A program made the translations under genes and the position numbers. A stretch of 64,000 nt of DNA, from positions 18,571,666 to 18,635,665 of the forward strand of contig OX485807.1 in NCBI GenBank assembly GCA_950295325.1, in the 5' to 3' direction. Under the pieces are notes generated by a model. The model was not told the origin of the DNA. It was given only the letters and a program-made list of their open reading frames with translations, and did not search any database. This DNA is from Polytrichum commune (Eukaryota; Streptophyta; Polytrichopsida; Polytrichales; Polytrichaceae). Positions 1-13,191 of this stretch are shown here, one piece after another (position 1 is the stretch's first letter; every line of letters starts with the position of its first letter).

Positions 1-3000
1 TCAAAGATCTCACAGACATTTTGAAAAGGAGGTTATACAAGAAGAGAGTTGTGCGGAAGATGCTTCTGACTGTGACAAGCGGAATTGACATAGCAATAAG
101 GACGTATGCTATGATAAGGCCTTCAGTTCCATGTAACTTCTGGATTGCCTTATGGTGTTGTGATGATTTGTGTTTTGGTAGATTTTCAGTCAGCCAACTA
201 AATAGTATCTATTGTAAAAATTGCTCACATGAACATGTTGTAGGTGATTACAATGGAGTGAACAGGTTTTCCAAGGGAAGTCACTTGTAGTTCCGAAGGC
301 TCAGCAAAGGAGACTCAGTTGAGACTCTCACTAAAGCAGAATCGTTCATAGTTTATGAACCTGATTAGTGTCTGCTGTGATTTTGTCGTCTTGCAGCCTC
401 CCATATGTTTGTGGATTCTCGGAACAATCAGCCTCTAAAGGTTCGTCCTATATTCTCCTTCATTTCTATTACTTGCCTCTCAAGGTGAAGGACTAAATGC
501 ATTTTAGGAAGAGTCTGATTATTGTAAAGAGCTAGTTCATGATCTGAAAATCAGATGAATTGCTGCAGACCGACAGGAGTTACATCTGCTCCGACACTGG
601 GGCAATCATGTACGAGCCTCTGAAGAGATTTGAGGAATATCAAGGGTAAGTAGAGACTGTGCTGCTCCTTGTAGGAAAGTTTCAATATTCGTAGAGTACT
701 AGCAGATATTTGGTAAGTGATCATGAGATTTTGAGTGTGCAAACAGCTTTGCATGTTTGTCTTCTTCACCCATCCTTAACAATGTACACATTGCAGGAAG
801 AGAGTTGTCTTCACACTGGATGAGGTATCACAAATTAAGACTTTAACAGATGTACAACTACGACTTTTGGGGTTTAAGCCTTTGGATTGCTTACAACATT
901 ACCACAACTTGCGGCCCCCTACTTTCATATATCCTGACGAAGAGGTACAGTTTCTCTGGCTCTACAAAAAGTATAGTATTAGTCTTGTTGCCAAAATTCT
1001 AGTATATATTAGTTGAGAATGCTGGTTATGTCTCATCATCGCTTGAGGGAAGCACAAGAATCAGTTTATGCTAGTTGGAGTTTCTGATGAAGAATTGTTT
1101 TGAATTGTATCAATACAGGCTGTGAAGGGAAGTACTTGTGCATTTATTGCCTTGTACAGAGCCATGCTGCGTCTAAAGAAGTAAGCATTGACCATTCTTC
1201 ATCTGGTTTTCAAGTTCAAGTTCCACATTGTCACAACTCTTTGAACATTTAGTTCACTAAACCTGAGCTTTGTCCTGGACAAACCATAGTGGTGTACAAC
1301 AACATTCAGGTCTTATAGATGGCATGTTTGTACTCTACAGATATGCTGTTGCTTTTCATGGCACACGAACTTCATCTCAGTTGGTTGCATTGGTCCCACA
1401 GGTAATTTGGAGGCCATTTTCTCCTCTCAATACATAGGAAGTCTGCATCTATCTTGTGGTTGTAGTTTGAAGAAACAAGTTAAGAGTACTCATCCTCCTC
1501 CAATGATGGTGAGAGGGATTTCTCTTGTCCTTATTACTTAGTCTTGAATCCCTGTCGAAGGAATCAGGTTTACGTAATCAGTTTATCTTGTCCTATTATC
1601 TATATGGCACATACTGCTGCTCATGAGCAGGAGTTATCTTTTTGCAGCTTCACTCAAAAATATATACTTTTGTCACCTAGTATGGTGGTAGAGCTGTTGA
1701 AAACAAATATGATTGTTCTGGTTTGGACAGGAAGAAATGTTTGACGAGGATGGGAATCAAAAACAGACAAATGGCATGAACATGATATACTTGCCTTACG
1801 CAGATGATATACGCCCTGCAGAGAAGGTTGGTAGAGGAAAACAACTCTCAGTTTACATTTTTTCTTTCACAAGTAGGATGGTCAAATATGAAAGGCTTTA
1901 AACTGTTGCTCCAATGCACTATTGAGTTTTAATACCTACACATGAACACACTCAGGCTTCATTCAATAATTTCTTGTAGTATCAATCATGTAGGGCTGCA
2001 ACCTGAATGCAGTGTCACACTGGCATTACTCTGTATCCAGTCATCAGAATACAAAGCGGAATGAATAATGCAGTGACACATTTTCTGAGTTGTATGTCTC
2101 ACATAGGAATGCTGATCTCTTATTGTCACGTCTTAATCTGAATTGTAGCTTTGCAACCTAAATGCAGTATCATATAAGCACATCTCCGGTCCCAAAGGCA
2201 TCAGATGAGCAAGTGCAGAAGGCAGCAGCACTGATGAGGCGCATTCATCTAAAAGACTTCTCAGTTCTTAGTATACCTGATCCAGGTACAGGGAAAGCAC
2301 CAGTTGACGTCTATATAGTAGAGATCAGAATGAGTTGTCACTTTATTATTTGGTGTATCTAACCAAAATAGGAAACCCATGCAGTAGAGGAGTTTGTTCA
2401 AATGCTCTACGTCTGGACATTATTCAGAAGAAAGTGATTTGAGAAGTTGTTATATGGCAATACATTGTTGAGACAGTATTCATATCACATGTAAGTTCAT
2501 TTGTCTGAAAGTATCTGTTTTTCTTTTTCACCTGGGATACTGTTGAGGTTCGAGCAAGAGGAATCTGCATACAGTTTTGAGACCACCTAGACTTCCATCT
2601 AATGATTTGTTAAATTTATCACGTGCTGTTTTAGAAGGGAGAAATAATCATGGTTGTGTTGTCTTCTGTTAGCGTTACAGAGGCATTATGCAACGTTACA
2701 GGCAGTGGCACTCGATCAGGATGAGGATAATTTACCAGAAATCAAAGATGACACACTTCCAGATGTTGATGGCATAGCAAAGTATGTTATGCTGCCCTTG
2801 AATGATATCCTTAGTCTTCGTAAATTCCCCTTATGCTATTCTGTCCTTCATAGCATGCGGATCAAAAAAATCAAATGCTCTTTCTTTTCCTGGAGACCTA
2901 ATTGGGATTGGCAATGCAGGGCGGATTCCCATGCAAAGGCTTTCAAAGATGCTGTCTATGGGGCGAATCATGATGAAGATGAAGCTGAAGCTGCTGCTGC

Positions 3001-3592
3001 AAAAGCCAGGGGCAGTGTTGCAACACAGAAACGCAAAGCAGCTGCCGACCTGGCTGTCACAGAGGCCCAGGAGTACAATTGGGCACAACTTGCGGACACT
3101 GGAAAGGTGCACACTTTTGTTTGCATTCAGGATTTAAAAAGCAGAGTTGAATGGTTTCAGGCATTTCAATTATCATGAATACCAATCTTGATGGTATCTC
3201 CATTGAGCTCAATTTAGAAAGTTTTATAAGGAAGTTGAGAAGGTTAAATTGTAGGCCTTTCTTGGGTGCAAGTTGTATGGATAATTGTCCTGACTACTCC
3301 CTAACAACAGGACATCCTTGAGAATCCTGAAGCAGAGGAAAATCCTATCACACAGTAAATTTTTTTGAAACATCATTACTAAATATTACCTTAAGCCATT
3401 CCCTATGCAATTACAGAGGTTGTGGTTTTCTGTAGGTTCATATGTATTTAAATGGCTTCTGTTTTGTACGTTTTGCAGCTGAAGGAACTTACTGCAGAGC
3501 AGCTCAAAATCTATTTGAGAGCGAATAGACTACCTGTGGCAGGCAAGAAGGATGTTCTTCTGAATCGTATTCTCACACATCTAGGCAAATGA
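1..3592 (+). CDS. KU70: Ku70 (XRCC6-type) DNA end-binding subunit, 3' part
   Basis: Ku70 pairs with Ku80 to form the ring that loads on DNA double-strand ends for non-homologous end joining and telomere protection in the nucleus. I read eleven exons with GT-AG borders and consistent phase: <1-132, 397-440, 569-645, 797-944, 1119-1180, 1341-1401, 1731-1826, 2168-2285, 2673-2781, 2920-3106, 3479-3592. They give about 381 residues. Landmarks are the beta-barrel segment LRLLGFKPLDCLQHYHNL (exon 4), NMIYLPYADDIRP (exon 7), ALMRRIHLKDFSV (exon 8) and LQRHYATLQAVALD (exon 9). A charged, Ala-rich linker follows (exon 10), and the last exon is a SAP motif, LKELTAEQLKIYLRANRLPV, ending ILTHLGK-stop, as in plant Ku70. 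Plant Ku70 is about 620 residues, so the vWA domain and start lie left of the window. No break is seen. Confidence 0.95.
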
Positions 3593-6500
3593 GGTTGATG
3601 TTCTCAATACTCAGGTCAAGGTTCAGAATTTTGGCAGCAAGTTACCTGAAGAGCTTAGGGTGTGGAAAAGCTGCAATTGTAGTGCTGGGAAGAAACATGT
3701 AGGTGATTTCACCTATAGGAAGTTACTTAAGGGAAAAAGTCTGTTTTGTTGTTTTAGTGGCCTACTCAGGAGGCAGTAATGGCCCCCCACAATCAGGACC
3801 CATCAACTAACTTCGAAAGGACTTTCAGGCTTCACAAGTTCAAACTTTTTCTAAAGCTATCGAAGCATTTTAAGCAAGCCCAGCTGTGAGGCACCCCACC
3901 CTGCAGCATTTTTTCAATTTTTTCAATTTTCTTTTCTTCAATCCTTAGCGCCAGGGGGTTCCTGGAATTTGGTTTTCTCAACCAGAAATTGGGAGTTACA
4001 AAACTCTCTTGATACTTTGACTGGCGGAACCAAAAAGTTGTATCATGTGATTTTTAATGCATTTAGGTATATATGAAGGCTCTATCATTATGTTTGTCAT
4101 TTATTTTGTATAGTGTCAGGACATTATTTTAACTGTAGAAGAGGCAGGGAATGAAATGGAGACTTTTGAGTACTATTATAGGCATTGCTTCCACTCGGTG
4201 CTGCTAGTCTTCAAGATGTCTAGACGGCATAGAGATTTTCTACATATATATTCAAGGTTCATGGGACTGTACACTGAAGGTAATGTAAGGTGATTCTAAA
4301 AATCCAAGGCAGGAAAGTACTCTAAGCACCACTTCATGTCATACAACGATCCGCTTACGCTGCATATAGATTCTTTTATGCTTCAAGAATACAGTAAGTT
4401 GCGATGAGTCTTGGCAAAGCATGTCATGAAATTAACAATTTTGAAGATTTCACACAGGATTTAATAGCTTTTGACCACTTTCAACATGCCACATGGTGCT
4501 TAGACATTTAGGCATTGCGGATAGAAATAATTATGTCCAAAACTGACATGCACATGCAAGTCCTTTTAGATTTCATTTTATTTGAACGAGAATGGTGCTC
4601 AGAAGTGCATATGACACTCTTTGACAGTCACTAAGATTTTAAGCAAGGAGCTTTACTTGCTTGTGGGTGTAGCTTGTTGTGAATATCAATCATCTTTGGT
4701 AGTTTGAGCAACACCTCAAACTAAACATCTCAAACTAAACATGCTTCATAAATGGCATTCAAGTTCAATATGAGAGACATGGTCCATCAATTTGTTCAAT
4801 GAACTTTGACACAATTTTGACCACCTCTAAAATAGGTAGGTGTATGAACTCCAAATGGAAATTCAACTATTCACAAGAATGTGAATTGAGTATACACAAC
4901 AATTACCTTATGTTTTTAAGAATCTACTCACATCATCAAGCATGGTATGAAACACCAAGTTCATATGAATGCACCTGGGTGCAATTAAGGCTTAACCCTT
5001 AAGCATATGAGAAGCCCTATCTAAGCCTCTCAATGGGCAAAGAAATGTCTTTGAGCTACAAATTTTGACATTAAGCAGATTATGTGAAAGATATTAGAGT
5101 TATTCATTAACTCAACCGGAGCTTTAGTAGGGAGTTGGTTGTTTCGCATGCATAACTTTCCGTGTTCGGTAAGTTTTGGGTGCATGCTTGGAGTCAATTT
5201 GGAGGTTTGAACGAAGGACATTCCATATTGGTTCATTGGGTACCAAACTCATTTTGGCATGCCAAGAGATGCCAAAATGACAAAATGACATTTAGTAGGG
5301 AGTTGGTTGTCATTTTGGCATTTTGGCATCTCGTTAATGGATAACTCTATTGTATCCAAAATGAACTCATTCACAAAGTGTGATTGTTAATACCATTAAA
5401 AGCCTTAATGGTATTGAAGATTTGGGTGCAAAAATCCTTCTTACATGCCCTTGTATGCAAGATTATACTTGGTACTATATTGATCATCTCTATCCCATAT
5501 GTGTATATACTTATTTTGTTTTCTCCTTGACATAAGATAAAACATATAAATATTAAAAAATATAGTTTAAGACTCAACAAGGACTATTAGACTTTGTATG
5601 TACATAGGTCATACATCATTAAAGCTTCACCCCCAAAAGTTTGCATGGGCCAATTTGGATTCTACATTTCTGTATATTGGGATTGTTAAGCCAATGGGAA
5701 TTGTGTTTGAAATCTATCCTTTTGAAAAAAATCTCAACACAAGTGCCACTTGTCATCCCAATTATTGTAGTACAATTTTTATTGTTCCTAACCCCAAAGC
5801 CTTCTAAAAATTGGTATTGTGCGTGTGGTGGTTGGATTACATCTCAAACATTGTTATATTTTATAGACACATGATGGTCTCTTGCACACCAACTATGTAC
5901 AATGATTGCCCTAGTCAACAAGTTCATCATTAGGTGACATTCACTTCCCTTGCTAGTAGGTGATATGCAACCTAGTCTATTGGTATACATGGCCTCTTTG
6001 TGTACCATGTCCTCAATTTATGTACCTATATGTCAATGTCAACAATGCACAATAATTTGAAAGTCCTTTTGCATACAAGCCTTGTGGTAGATAAAAATGC
6101 AAGCAAGAAATCTTATAATGACCCTTAAGTTTCTATGTTTGTGATAGTGCATATGGTTAGTTGTTTGGTGGTCACAATACAAATAACAAAACGAACCAAC
6201 CCCATGCAAATGTGTCAAACCCTATGGATATGCAACCACAACCCCATACAAACCCATTGAAACCTTTAGAGGTTAAGAAGTGTCCCTCATGCAAATTTCT
6301 CACATTTGAAAGCCATAGGTTAACCACCTATACATGTCGAAACATTGGGATGGTCACATGGTAACTAAGTTTTAGACATGTTAATAGTCTCAAGTATATA
6401 CTTTGACACTTTGAGCATTTGAGATTGTTAACATGTTTAAAACCATCTTATTTTTCAAGAAATTAGAACATCTATAAGGAGGCTTATGCACTTAAGTCCA

Positions 6501-7660
6501 TCAAATTTTGATATCATGCGAGTTAGATATGATTAATGAAAATCACTATTCTTTTACATCCCAAAGTAGTTAGTTGCATAGCCCTTTCCCTTCCCAAAAA
6601 AGTGGATAATGTTGATTATTGACATTTTATTCCTTTCAACCAATGAGCTACACTTTTAGTTCTTAAAGTAATATCATTAATGTTCAACTTGAATAATGCA
6701 GCTTGACTTTGGGATAAAATATGTAAGGTTGAGGCAAGTTAACCGATGAAAATAAGAGAGTTTCCATTTGTTTAGGAAGAGTAACGGCATGGAATTATGT
6801 TTCTTGCGAAGAGAAACAAATTCTAAGGAGAGTGCAATTTTTTTAATTTTTTTTTAAATTTACGAATATGGAAATTGCTACAAAATTTGAAGCATTCAAG
6901 TTAGGGTAACACATAGTCGACCTATAGATTAACCCATAACTGCTCATCTAAATGCTAATGCTTGGCTACAACAATAGTCAAAACTCTCATGAAGGTAATC
7001 AATCACAAGCCACCATCACATAAACCTTAACTCCATCCACCTAAAAAAATACAGATCTCATCCATGTCGGCATTACATCAATGATTTTTAATCCGGCTAC
7101 GTGCCGGTGATTTGCGATTCTAAAAACAAGAATAACATATTCTATATCTATCCCATGTATTTGTGTGGATAAAATAGCAAAAAACATCCGTAAAGTTTAT
7201 AAAATGTGGATGAGATCACCAACTTCTGGACGAATGTGTACAAATTCCAATGAAAATTGGTATAATCATCCATATGTGGCTGCGCCGTTCCAATCGTTAT
7301 AGCCAATGCTTCTCTCCTCTAAACTTGAAATAAAAATCACTGCATTACATGACCCTAGTGAACGGTTAAATGGCCCTGGTCAACTATAGATGCCTCAACC
7401 TTATAGGTGTTGGAATTGGTGCCATTGACGGAATTGGGCGCTTCTACTTTATGGTAACATGTTGAGAGAAACACGTTCCTCAATTGACACGTGTCAACCT
7501 TGACAAGTGGCGTCTTTTCACCGTGAGGTGGCTCCCACCATGACATATCCGGCCACATTAAATCATGTGTGAACGCGTGGCCTGTCAAGTGAGACATTTC
7601 GAGACAGCCTTCGGGGTCCCTGCTACCTATCTTGTTCGGGCCCGCCTTCCTATCTGCGAT
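3593..7660. other. Intergenic AT-rich DNA between Ku70 and DAWDLE
   Basis: No convincing gene. The first few hundred bases are probably the Ku70 3' UTR. At 5265-5332 two arms of about 24 bases (ATGCCAAAATGAC type) face each other across a short spacer, and a 20-base stretch starting TTTAGTAGGG occurs at 5123 and again at 5291. About 5395-5600 is one copy of a dispersed repeat also seen near 16150-16400, 39875-39985 and, inverted, 47385-47560. Short reading frames here lack codon bias or recognisable motifs. Confidence 0.6.
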
Positions 7661-7664
7661 CTTT

Positions 7665-7673
7665 AAACCCTAA
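7665..7673 (+). promoter_or_regulatory. Telo-box (AAACCCTAA) upstream of DAWDLE
   Basis: The sequence AAACCCTAA lies about 230 bp before the DAWDLE ATG and just after a GGGCCC motif. Telo-boxes and nearby GGCCCA/TGGGCC-type elements are common in plant promoters or leaders of genes expressed in dividing cells. Its role here is inferred from position only. Confidence 0.4.
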
Positions 7674-7897
7674 TCGATCCCTCCTCGATTGATCGACGCG
7701 GGACCGAAACGCATACGAAACAAAGACGACGATATCCGTGGCGCACCTTCAACAGGACCAGTTGTAACTATTTTCTCTGTGTTTCCTTTTTCCTGCCACA
7801 TTTTTTGCCCGGTTTATATCACGGTTTGTTTGGAACTCGGTTTTCCGGTGTGACTCGGTTTCATGTGATTGTTTTTGGTGCGAGGGATTTGACCTCC

Positions 7898-10800
7898 ATG
7901 TCGAGAAGCCGACACGAGCGGGATTACGAGAGAGGGCGGGGCCGAGAGTTCGAGCGGGATAGAGATAGGGACCGGGAGAGGGCCAGGAGCCGCGACAAGG
8001 GTAGGGACAGGGATAGAGAGAGAGATAGAGAGAGAGATAGGGAGAGAGAGAGAGGTGTGAGCAGGGAGAGAGAAGGCGGGCGGCACCGCAGAGATCGAGA
8101 TGGTAGACATGGCGACGTGGAGACAGTCCCTGGAAGACGCTCTAGGTCGAACTCCCCAAAGCCAGGACCAAGAGGAGATGGAGGAGGAGGTCAGGGTATA
8201 CGTCATCCGAATCCTGACCGACGAGACTCGACGACGAGCCCTCACCACGTAGCAGGCGCTGCAGGGAACGAGGTGTCTGGTGAAATCCACCCCTTTTTTC
8301 TCGACTTTGTTGATGACAAGTTCTGTTCGATGTTTGCTTGTGGTTTGTAGTTATTATGGATCCCCTTCACGCCCTATTCATGCACAAGAATGCGTTTCTA
8401 TTATGCTGTGGAAGCACATAATCCATGACATGCATCATTGGTCTAGGGCTTCTTCCCCTTCTCACCTATTTTAATCCTCCCCATTAAGGACCTTTCTTTA
8501 TCAGCAATGCACTGTGGGTTAGGATATATCATGTTTTTAGGTCTGTGAAATCCAACGTCATTTCTCGAATTTTATGATAGTTTCTGAACAATGATGAATG
8601 TTTGCTTGTGGTTAATAATACATCACGCATCCTCTTCACGCCCTATTTACCCACAAGAACGTGTTTCCATCATGCTGTAGAAGCAAAAACTCCATGACAT
8701 TGATTGTTGTCCTATTTGAGTTTTCTTCCCCTTCTCACTTATTTTAGTCCTCCCGATTCAGGACCTATCTTTATTAGCAACACTTCAAATGTGTGCACAT
8801 TGAGTTAGGGCATGTCATGGTTTTAGGTCTTCATCCCTTTTTCTCGGGTTTGTTGATGATAAGTTCTGTACAATGATTGATGTTTACTTGTGGTTAGTAT
8901 TCATCATGCATCGTCTTCACGCCCTATTGACGCACAAGAATACGTTTATATCATGCTGTGGAAGCAACAAACTCCATGAATACATCATTGTCCTAGGGCT
9001 TTTGCTGGTCTCACCTATTTTAGTCCTCCCCATTCTGGACCTTTCTTATCAGCAACACACTATGGGGCAGGGTATGTCATGGTTTTAGGTCTAAATTCCA
9101 CCCCCTTTTCCTCAAATTTCCTGATAAGATCTGAACAATAAGCGATGTTTTTTTGTGGTCAGTAATTTATCATACTTCCTCTGCTCTATTCACGTGCAAA
9201 AAGGTGTTTTCTGGTGCGTTGGAAGAAAAATAAATTTATGACATACATTGTCTTAGGGCTTCCCCTTACCTATTTTAGTCCTTCCCATTAAGAATCTTTT
9301 GCATCAGCAATGTGCTTGAAAAGATTGCACCATGAGTTAAGAGTATCCATGGCTTTAGGTCTGTGAATCCACCCCTAATTCCTGGAATTTGTTGATCTTT
9401 GACAAATGCTCCCTCATAATTAATAATATATCATGCATCCTCTTCCCTATTCACACAGAAAATTGTGTTTCTCATACTTTGGAAGCAAACAATCCATGAC
9501 ATACATTGTCGTAGTGCTCCCCCTGCTTTCACCTATATTAGTCCTCCACAAGCAGGACCTTTCTTATCAGCAATGCACTTCAAAAGATTGCACTATGAGT
9601 TAGGGAATCTCATGGTTTTAGGTCTATGATTAAAGATATCGTTCAATCCTGAAATTCTTTCTATTCTTTATTCAAGTTGTTGTCAAATTCTTCCCAGGGA
9701 TGTTTTAGCATATAACTAGAAGACATGTCTTAATAGGCATTTACAGTGAGCTTTTCTATCAAGGATGAATTCACCAAATAGTCCCTGTACCTTCTTATTT
9801 GGGGAGCTTGAGAACGTTTTGACGAATTTTGGTTTAGAGGTTTTGCAAATATCCTTTATTACTTGCAAGGAGTCAGCTTGAGGAAAAATTTCCTGCAGGA
9901 TCCTTTTAGGTCAATGTCTAATATGTAGCAGGGTTAAGCAGCGTTGTAATCATGATGCAATGTGATTCTGACAATTATGTAGAGACATGGTGGTGGCATG
10001 CGTGAACCTCTTTAAGGCTTTAGAGCATGGAGAGTACCATCGGGTTGTTGAACTCATTATTAGGAACCAGAAATCAAATTTAGCTCCTGCTCTTCACTGG
10101 CAGTATTCTAATGGCATTTTGTGTTTGTGTTTTGCAGGACCCTATGGATGTTACTGTTAATCCAGCAAGGTAATTTTTAAAAACACTCTGATAATTTTTT
10201 GCAATGTGTAGGTTTGGATGATGATTAAGCTTTCTGCTGGTAATTTTCATCAGAAACCTTTGCATATTTAGAACTGGATTAGCTTCATTATGACCAAGCT
10301 ACTGCTACAAGAAATTTAAATATATTCAGCTGTGAAGTGGGATATTTGGTTTAAGAGAGTTCGGTTATCACAATGTTGGCAGTGAGGAAGATCCTGTTTC
10401 CAGGATGGAAGCTGCTCAAGCAGCTCTTGAAGCTAAAGCAAAAGAGAAGGTAATACTCATACATGACCTGCAGCCCAGGGGATTTGGAGATTTTAAGGAT
10501 ATTGATTTTGGATCTGCCACTTCTTTTGGTGGGTTAGCACGAGGGATGGGGAGGCAATTACTTTATTTGTGAATTGTCATTGTCATGTGTTTATTTGATG
10601 TGTATCTACTTCATAGAAATGTTTTTGTAGCACCTCTGGTAGGTGACAATTATCCTTGTCTAGTTTGTGGTATACTTTGGTGATTTGATGCTCTTTTTGG
10701 GGCAGGCGCAACCGACCTTTGAGTACTCAGGGAAGCTTGCTGCGGAGACCAACAAAGTGAGAGGTGAGATACTTGAACCTTGACCAAAGCTTCTATTCGA

Positions 10801-13191
10801 AGTGAGGGATGTTTTATTACAGGGTTGGTTGTGCATTGGCAGCTGATGATCAATTGTACAATTGGATTGTGCACATATCGGATGGTTGGTGGGCAGAATT
10901 ACGATGTTCTTTACGATGTTGAATGTTATGTGAAATGGTATCCTTCTGGCATTGGCAGGTGTCACACTTGCCTTTACAGAGCCTCCAGAAGCACGCAAGC
11001 CTTCAACAAGGTGGCGTCTCTATGTTTTCAAAGATGGGGAACCTCTAAATGGTGAGATTTGTTCTACAACAGTTTTTGACCTCTTATTGTTGTCTGGAAA
11101 AATGTCCCCTTCAAGTATGACTTCTGTTTGACTTCTGTGTGACTCAGGTTGTATGCATGATTATGGATTAGAATCTACAATTGTATTGGGCATGGGCACT
11201 TCTCAGCAGAAGTTGCCAAGGAAGTCTGGCGCATTTTAATTTTCAGAGAGTTCTTTGCAAGAGTGTCTAATAGCAAGCTCATGCACATGCACACTTTCAC
11301 TTGGCTTTGTTATTTTTAGTTTGATCCAACATATAAGAAAGTCAGATAGTTAGGTTTTAGAGTGCTACAAACTGTATGAAAACTCACTACTGTAGTATGT
11401 ACAAGCTTTAGTAAAGTGATTGCTGGGGCATGTTTGGGATACTAAGATTTCTTACAGATGGTGATTGTTTTACAGCTTCAGAATGTGAGATACCTGTTCA
11501 GAGCTCACCTCTTCATTATTTTGTTATCTTCAGAAATGTTGAAGTGTTGATGTCATCTAAGTTCCCGTTTTAAGGAAGAGCGCTTACACGGCAAGCTGGT
11601 TCTTATACAGAGCCACTGTACATTCACCGCCAAACGTGCTATTTGTTTGGACGAGAGCGGAGAGTGGCGGATGTTCCAACTGACCATCCTTCCTGCAGCA
11701 AGCAGCATGCAGTCATTCAATACCGGTACTGCTCTGCACATTATCAGAACCTCTAATTTCAACTCTTAAATCATTGTCCTCGGTCCTTCAAGTACTATTT
11801 TTTCTTTGACCTTCCTTTATTATGTTCCACATCAAAGCGCTCAGCTCTTTCTTGAGCGATGACCATTGCATCTGTGTGTTGTGAGCCGCATATAATATGT
11901 AAAAGTGTCAGGTAATTCCAAACCCAAGCATCAACCATTGATGGGATCATGTGCTTAAGTTGGACATTCTATGGAAGTTAACAAATTAGACCAACAAAAT
12001 TAGTCAAGGTCATTGTATTACAAATAGTCCACTGCCCTGCAGAACTTCTATTATCCCTTGAAGCAATACATTGAAAGGAACTTCTGGACAGCAATATTCT
12101 CAAGCTCTCCAGAGTTTTGTTTCTATGCTAATCTTCCAACTTGCACTCAAGGAGGGCTAAACTTACTCTTATCTGAAAAAGCAGGCAGTAATTCAAGCCC
12201 AAACTCTGCCCAAACTACACAAAGCAGAGAGGTTTACTTTTAAGCTTTGGAGTCCACCTCCATCCACAAGCTGACAGATGAAAGGTTCCTTAAATGCAAC
12301 AGACCTCAGTAACTACTGCAGGGTACACAGGAGCTATTGTACTACATTTCCTCTAGTCACTACCAATTTTGTAGGCAGGGGTTGATATGTTGTCCTTGGT
12401 GGCTTCCTTCTGACATGCTGCAATGGAGACATCTGTACTTAATTTGAAAATATATTTTTTCATAGTTTGGCTTCATTTGGCTTGGTTTGTACAGATTGAC
12501 CGAGAAAGAAGGTCCTGATGGTATGATGCAGAGCAAAGTAAGGTGAGAACTTATACTAATACAATACTCATGCATAATGAGGATTGTTCCCGGGGTAATT
12601 ATCAGCATTTGTTCTATTTAACCTACAGTGCTTGTACCATTTCAAACTTTGTGACCTCTCGGATGGGTGGTGGGGATTTCTGATAGGCCTTACGTCATGG
12701 ATTTAGGAGCCACAAATGGAACCTTTCTGAATGTAAGTCATCTGCACAATTTTTTATTTTCTTGCTGGATTGTAAATTATTCCTCAGTTTTACTTGCTGG
12801 AATGTATCATACAACTCTTAGTGCAGCTTTATATGCTACCTAAATGGACTAGGAATAGTTTTACCAAGTGAAAATTTCTTGCATTGATGACATGGTGAGA
12901 TATTTGTACAGGGTAATCGTATTGAAGCCCAACGATTCTATGAGCTAATGGAAAAAGACACCTTGAAGTTTGGGAACAGCAGGTGAGGTTTCTTGCCACT
13001 CACTGAAAGCAAGGAAGCAATGTGCATCTGGTGTGATGAGAGAAGAAACAAATGAGTTCTCAGACGTGAAAATTTACAGTGCTGTGAGTGTTATTGAGGC
13101 CAGCTCTTGCATAGGAACCCACAATTTTTTTTGTTTGTGTGTGTGCAGCCGAGAGTATGTGTTGCTGCATGAGAACTCAGCTGCATCATAG
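7898..13191 (+). CDS. DDL: DAWDLE/SNIP1-type FHA-domain protein
   Basis: DAWDLE binds DCL1 and RNA and promotes pri-miRNA processing in the nucleus; SNIP1 and yeast Pml1 are the animal and fungal relatives. Ten exons in consistent phase: 7898-8272, 10138-10169, 10383-10449, 10706-10763, 10959-11051, 11611-11725, 12495-12542, 12687-12732, 12912-12982, 13149-13191. They encode 315 residues, close to the ~314 of the Arabidopsis protein. Residues 1-125 (exon 1) are an Arg/Asp/Glu/Ser-rich low-complexity arm. Residues ~193-300 form the FHA domain, with CYLFGRERRVADVPTDHPS and SKQHAVIQYR in the phosphopeptide-binding loops, then RPYVMDLGATNGTFLN and EKDTLKFGNSSREYVLLHEN near the end. The start is the first ATG of the frame at MSRSRHERD; an upstream in-frame extension has no ATG. 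Intron 1 (about 1.9 kb) is largely a tandem repeat. The gene looks intact. Confidence 0.95.
8273..9640. repeat. About five tandem ~270-bp units in DAWDLE intron 1
   Basis: Diverged units begin near 8275, 8540, 8825, 9088 and 9358. Each has a GTCTGTGAAATCCACCCC-like lead, TTCTCG...TTTGTTGATGA, a GTTTGCTTGTGGTTA block, CTTCACGCCCTATTCA and TTTTAGTCCTCCCCATT, and ends GGTTTTAGGTCT. The first unit starts at the 5' splice site of exon 1. Units differ by many substitutions and small indels, so the array is old. Confidence 0.85.

Noticed and set aside
2831..3112. 93-codon minus-strand frame
   Set aside because: Antisense to Ku70 exon 10, which is coding on the plus strand.
7814..8290. 158-codon minus-strand frame opposite DAWDLE exon 1
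   Set aside because: It mirrors the low-complexity Arg/Asp/Glu-coding exon; the plus strand has a full spliced FHA gene.
8273..9640. CRISPR-like array
   Set aside because: Units are ~270 bp, diverged throughout with no constant repeat and variable spacer pattern, and the locus is a plant intron.
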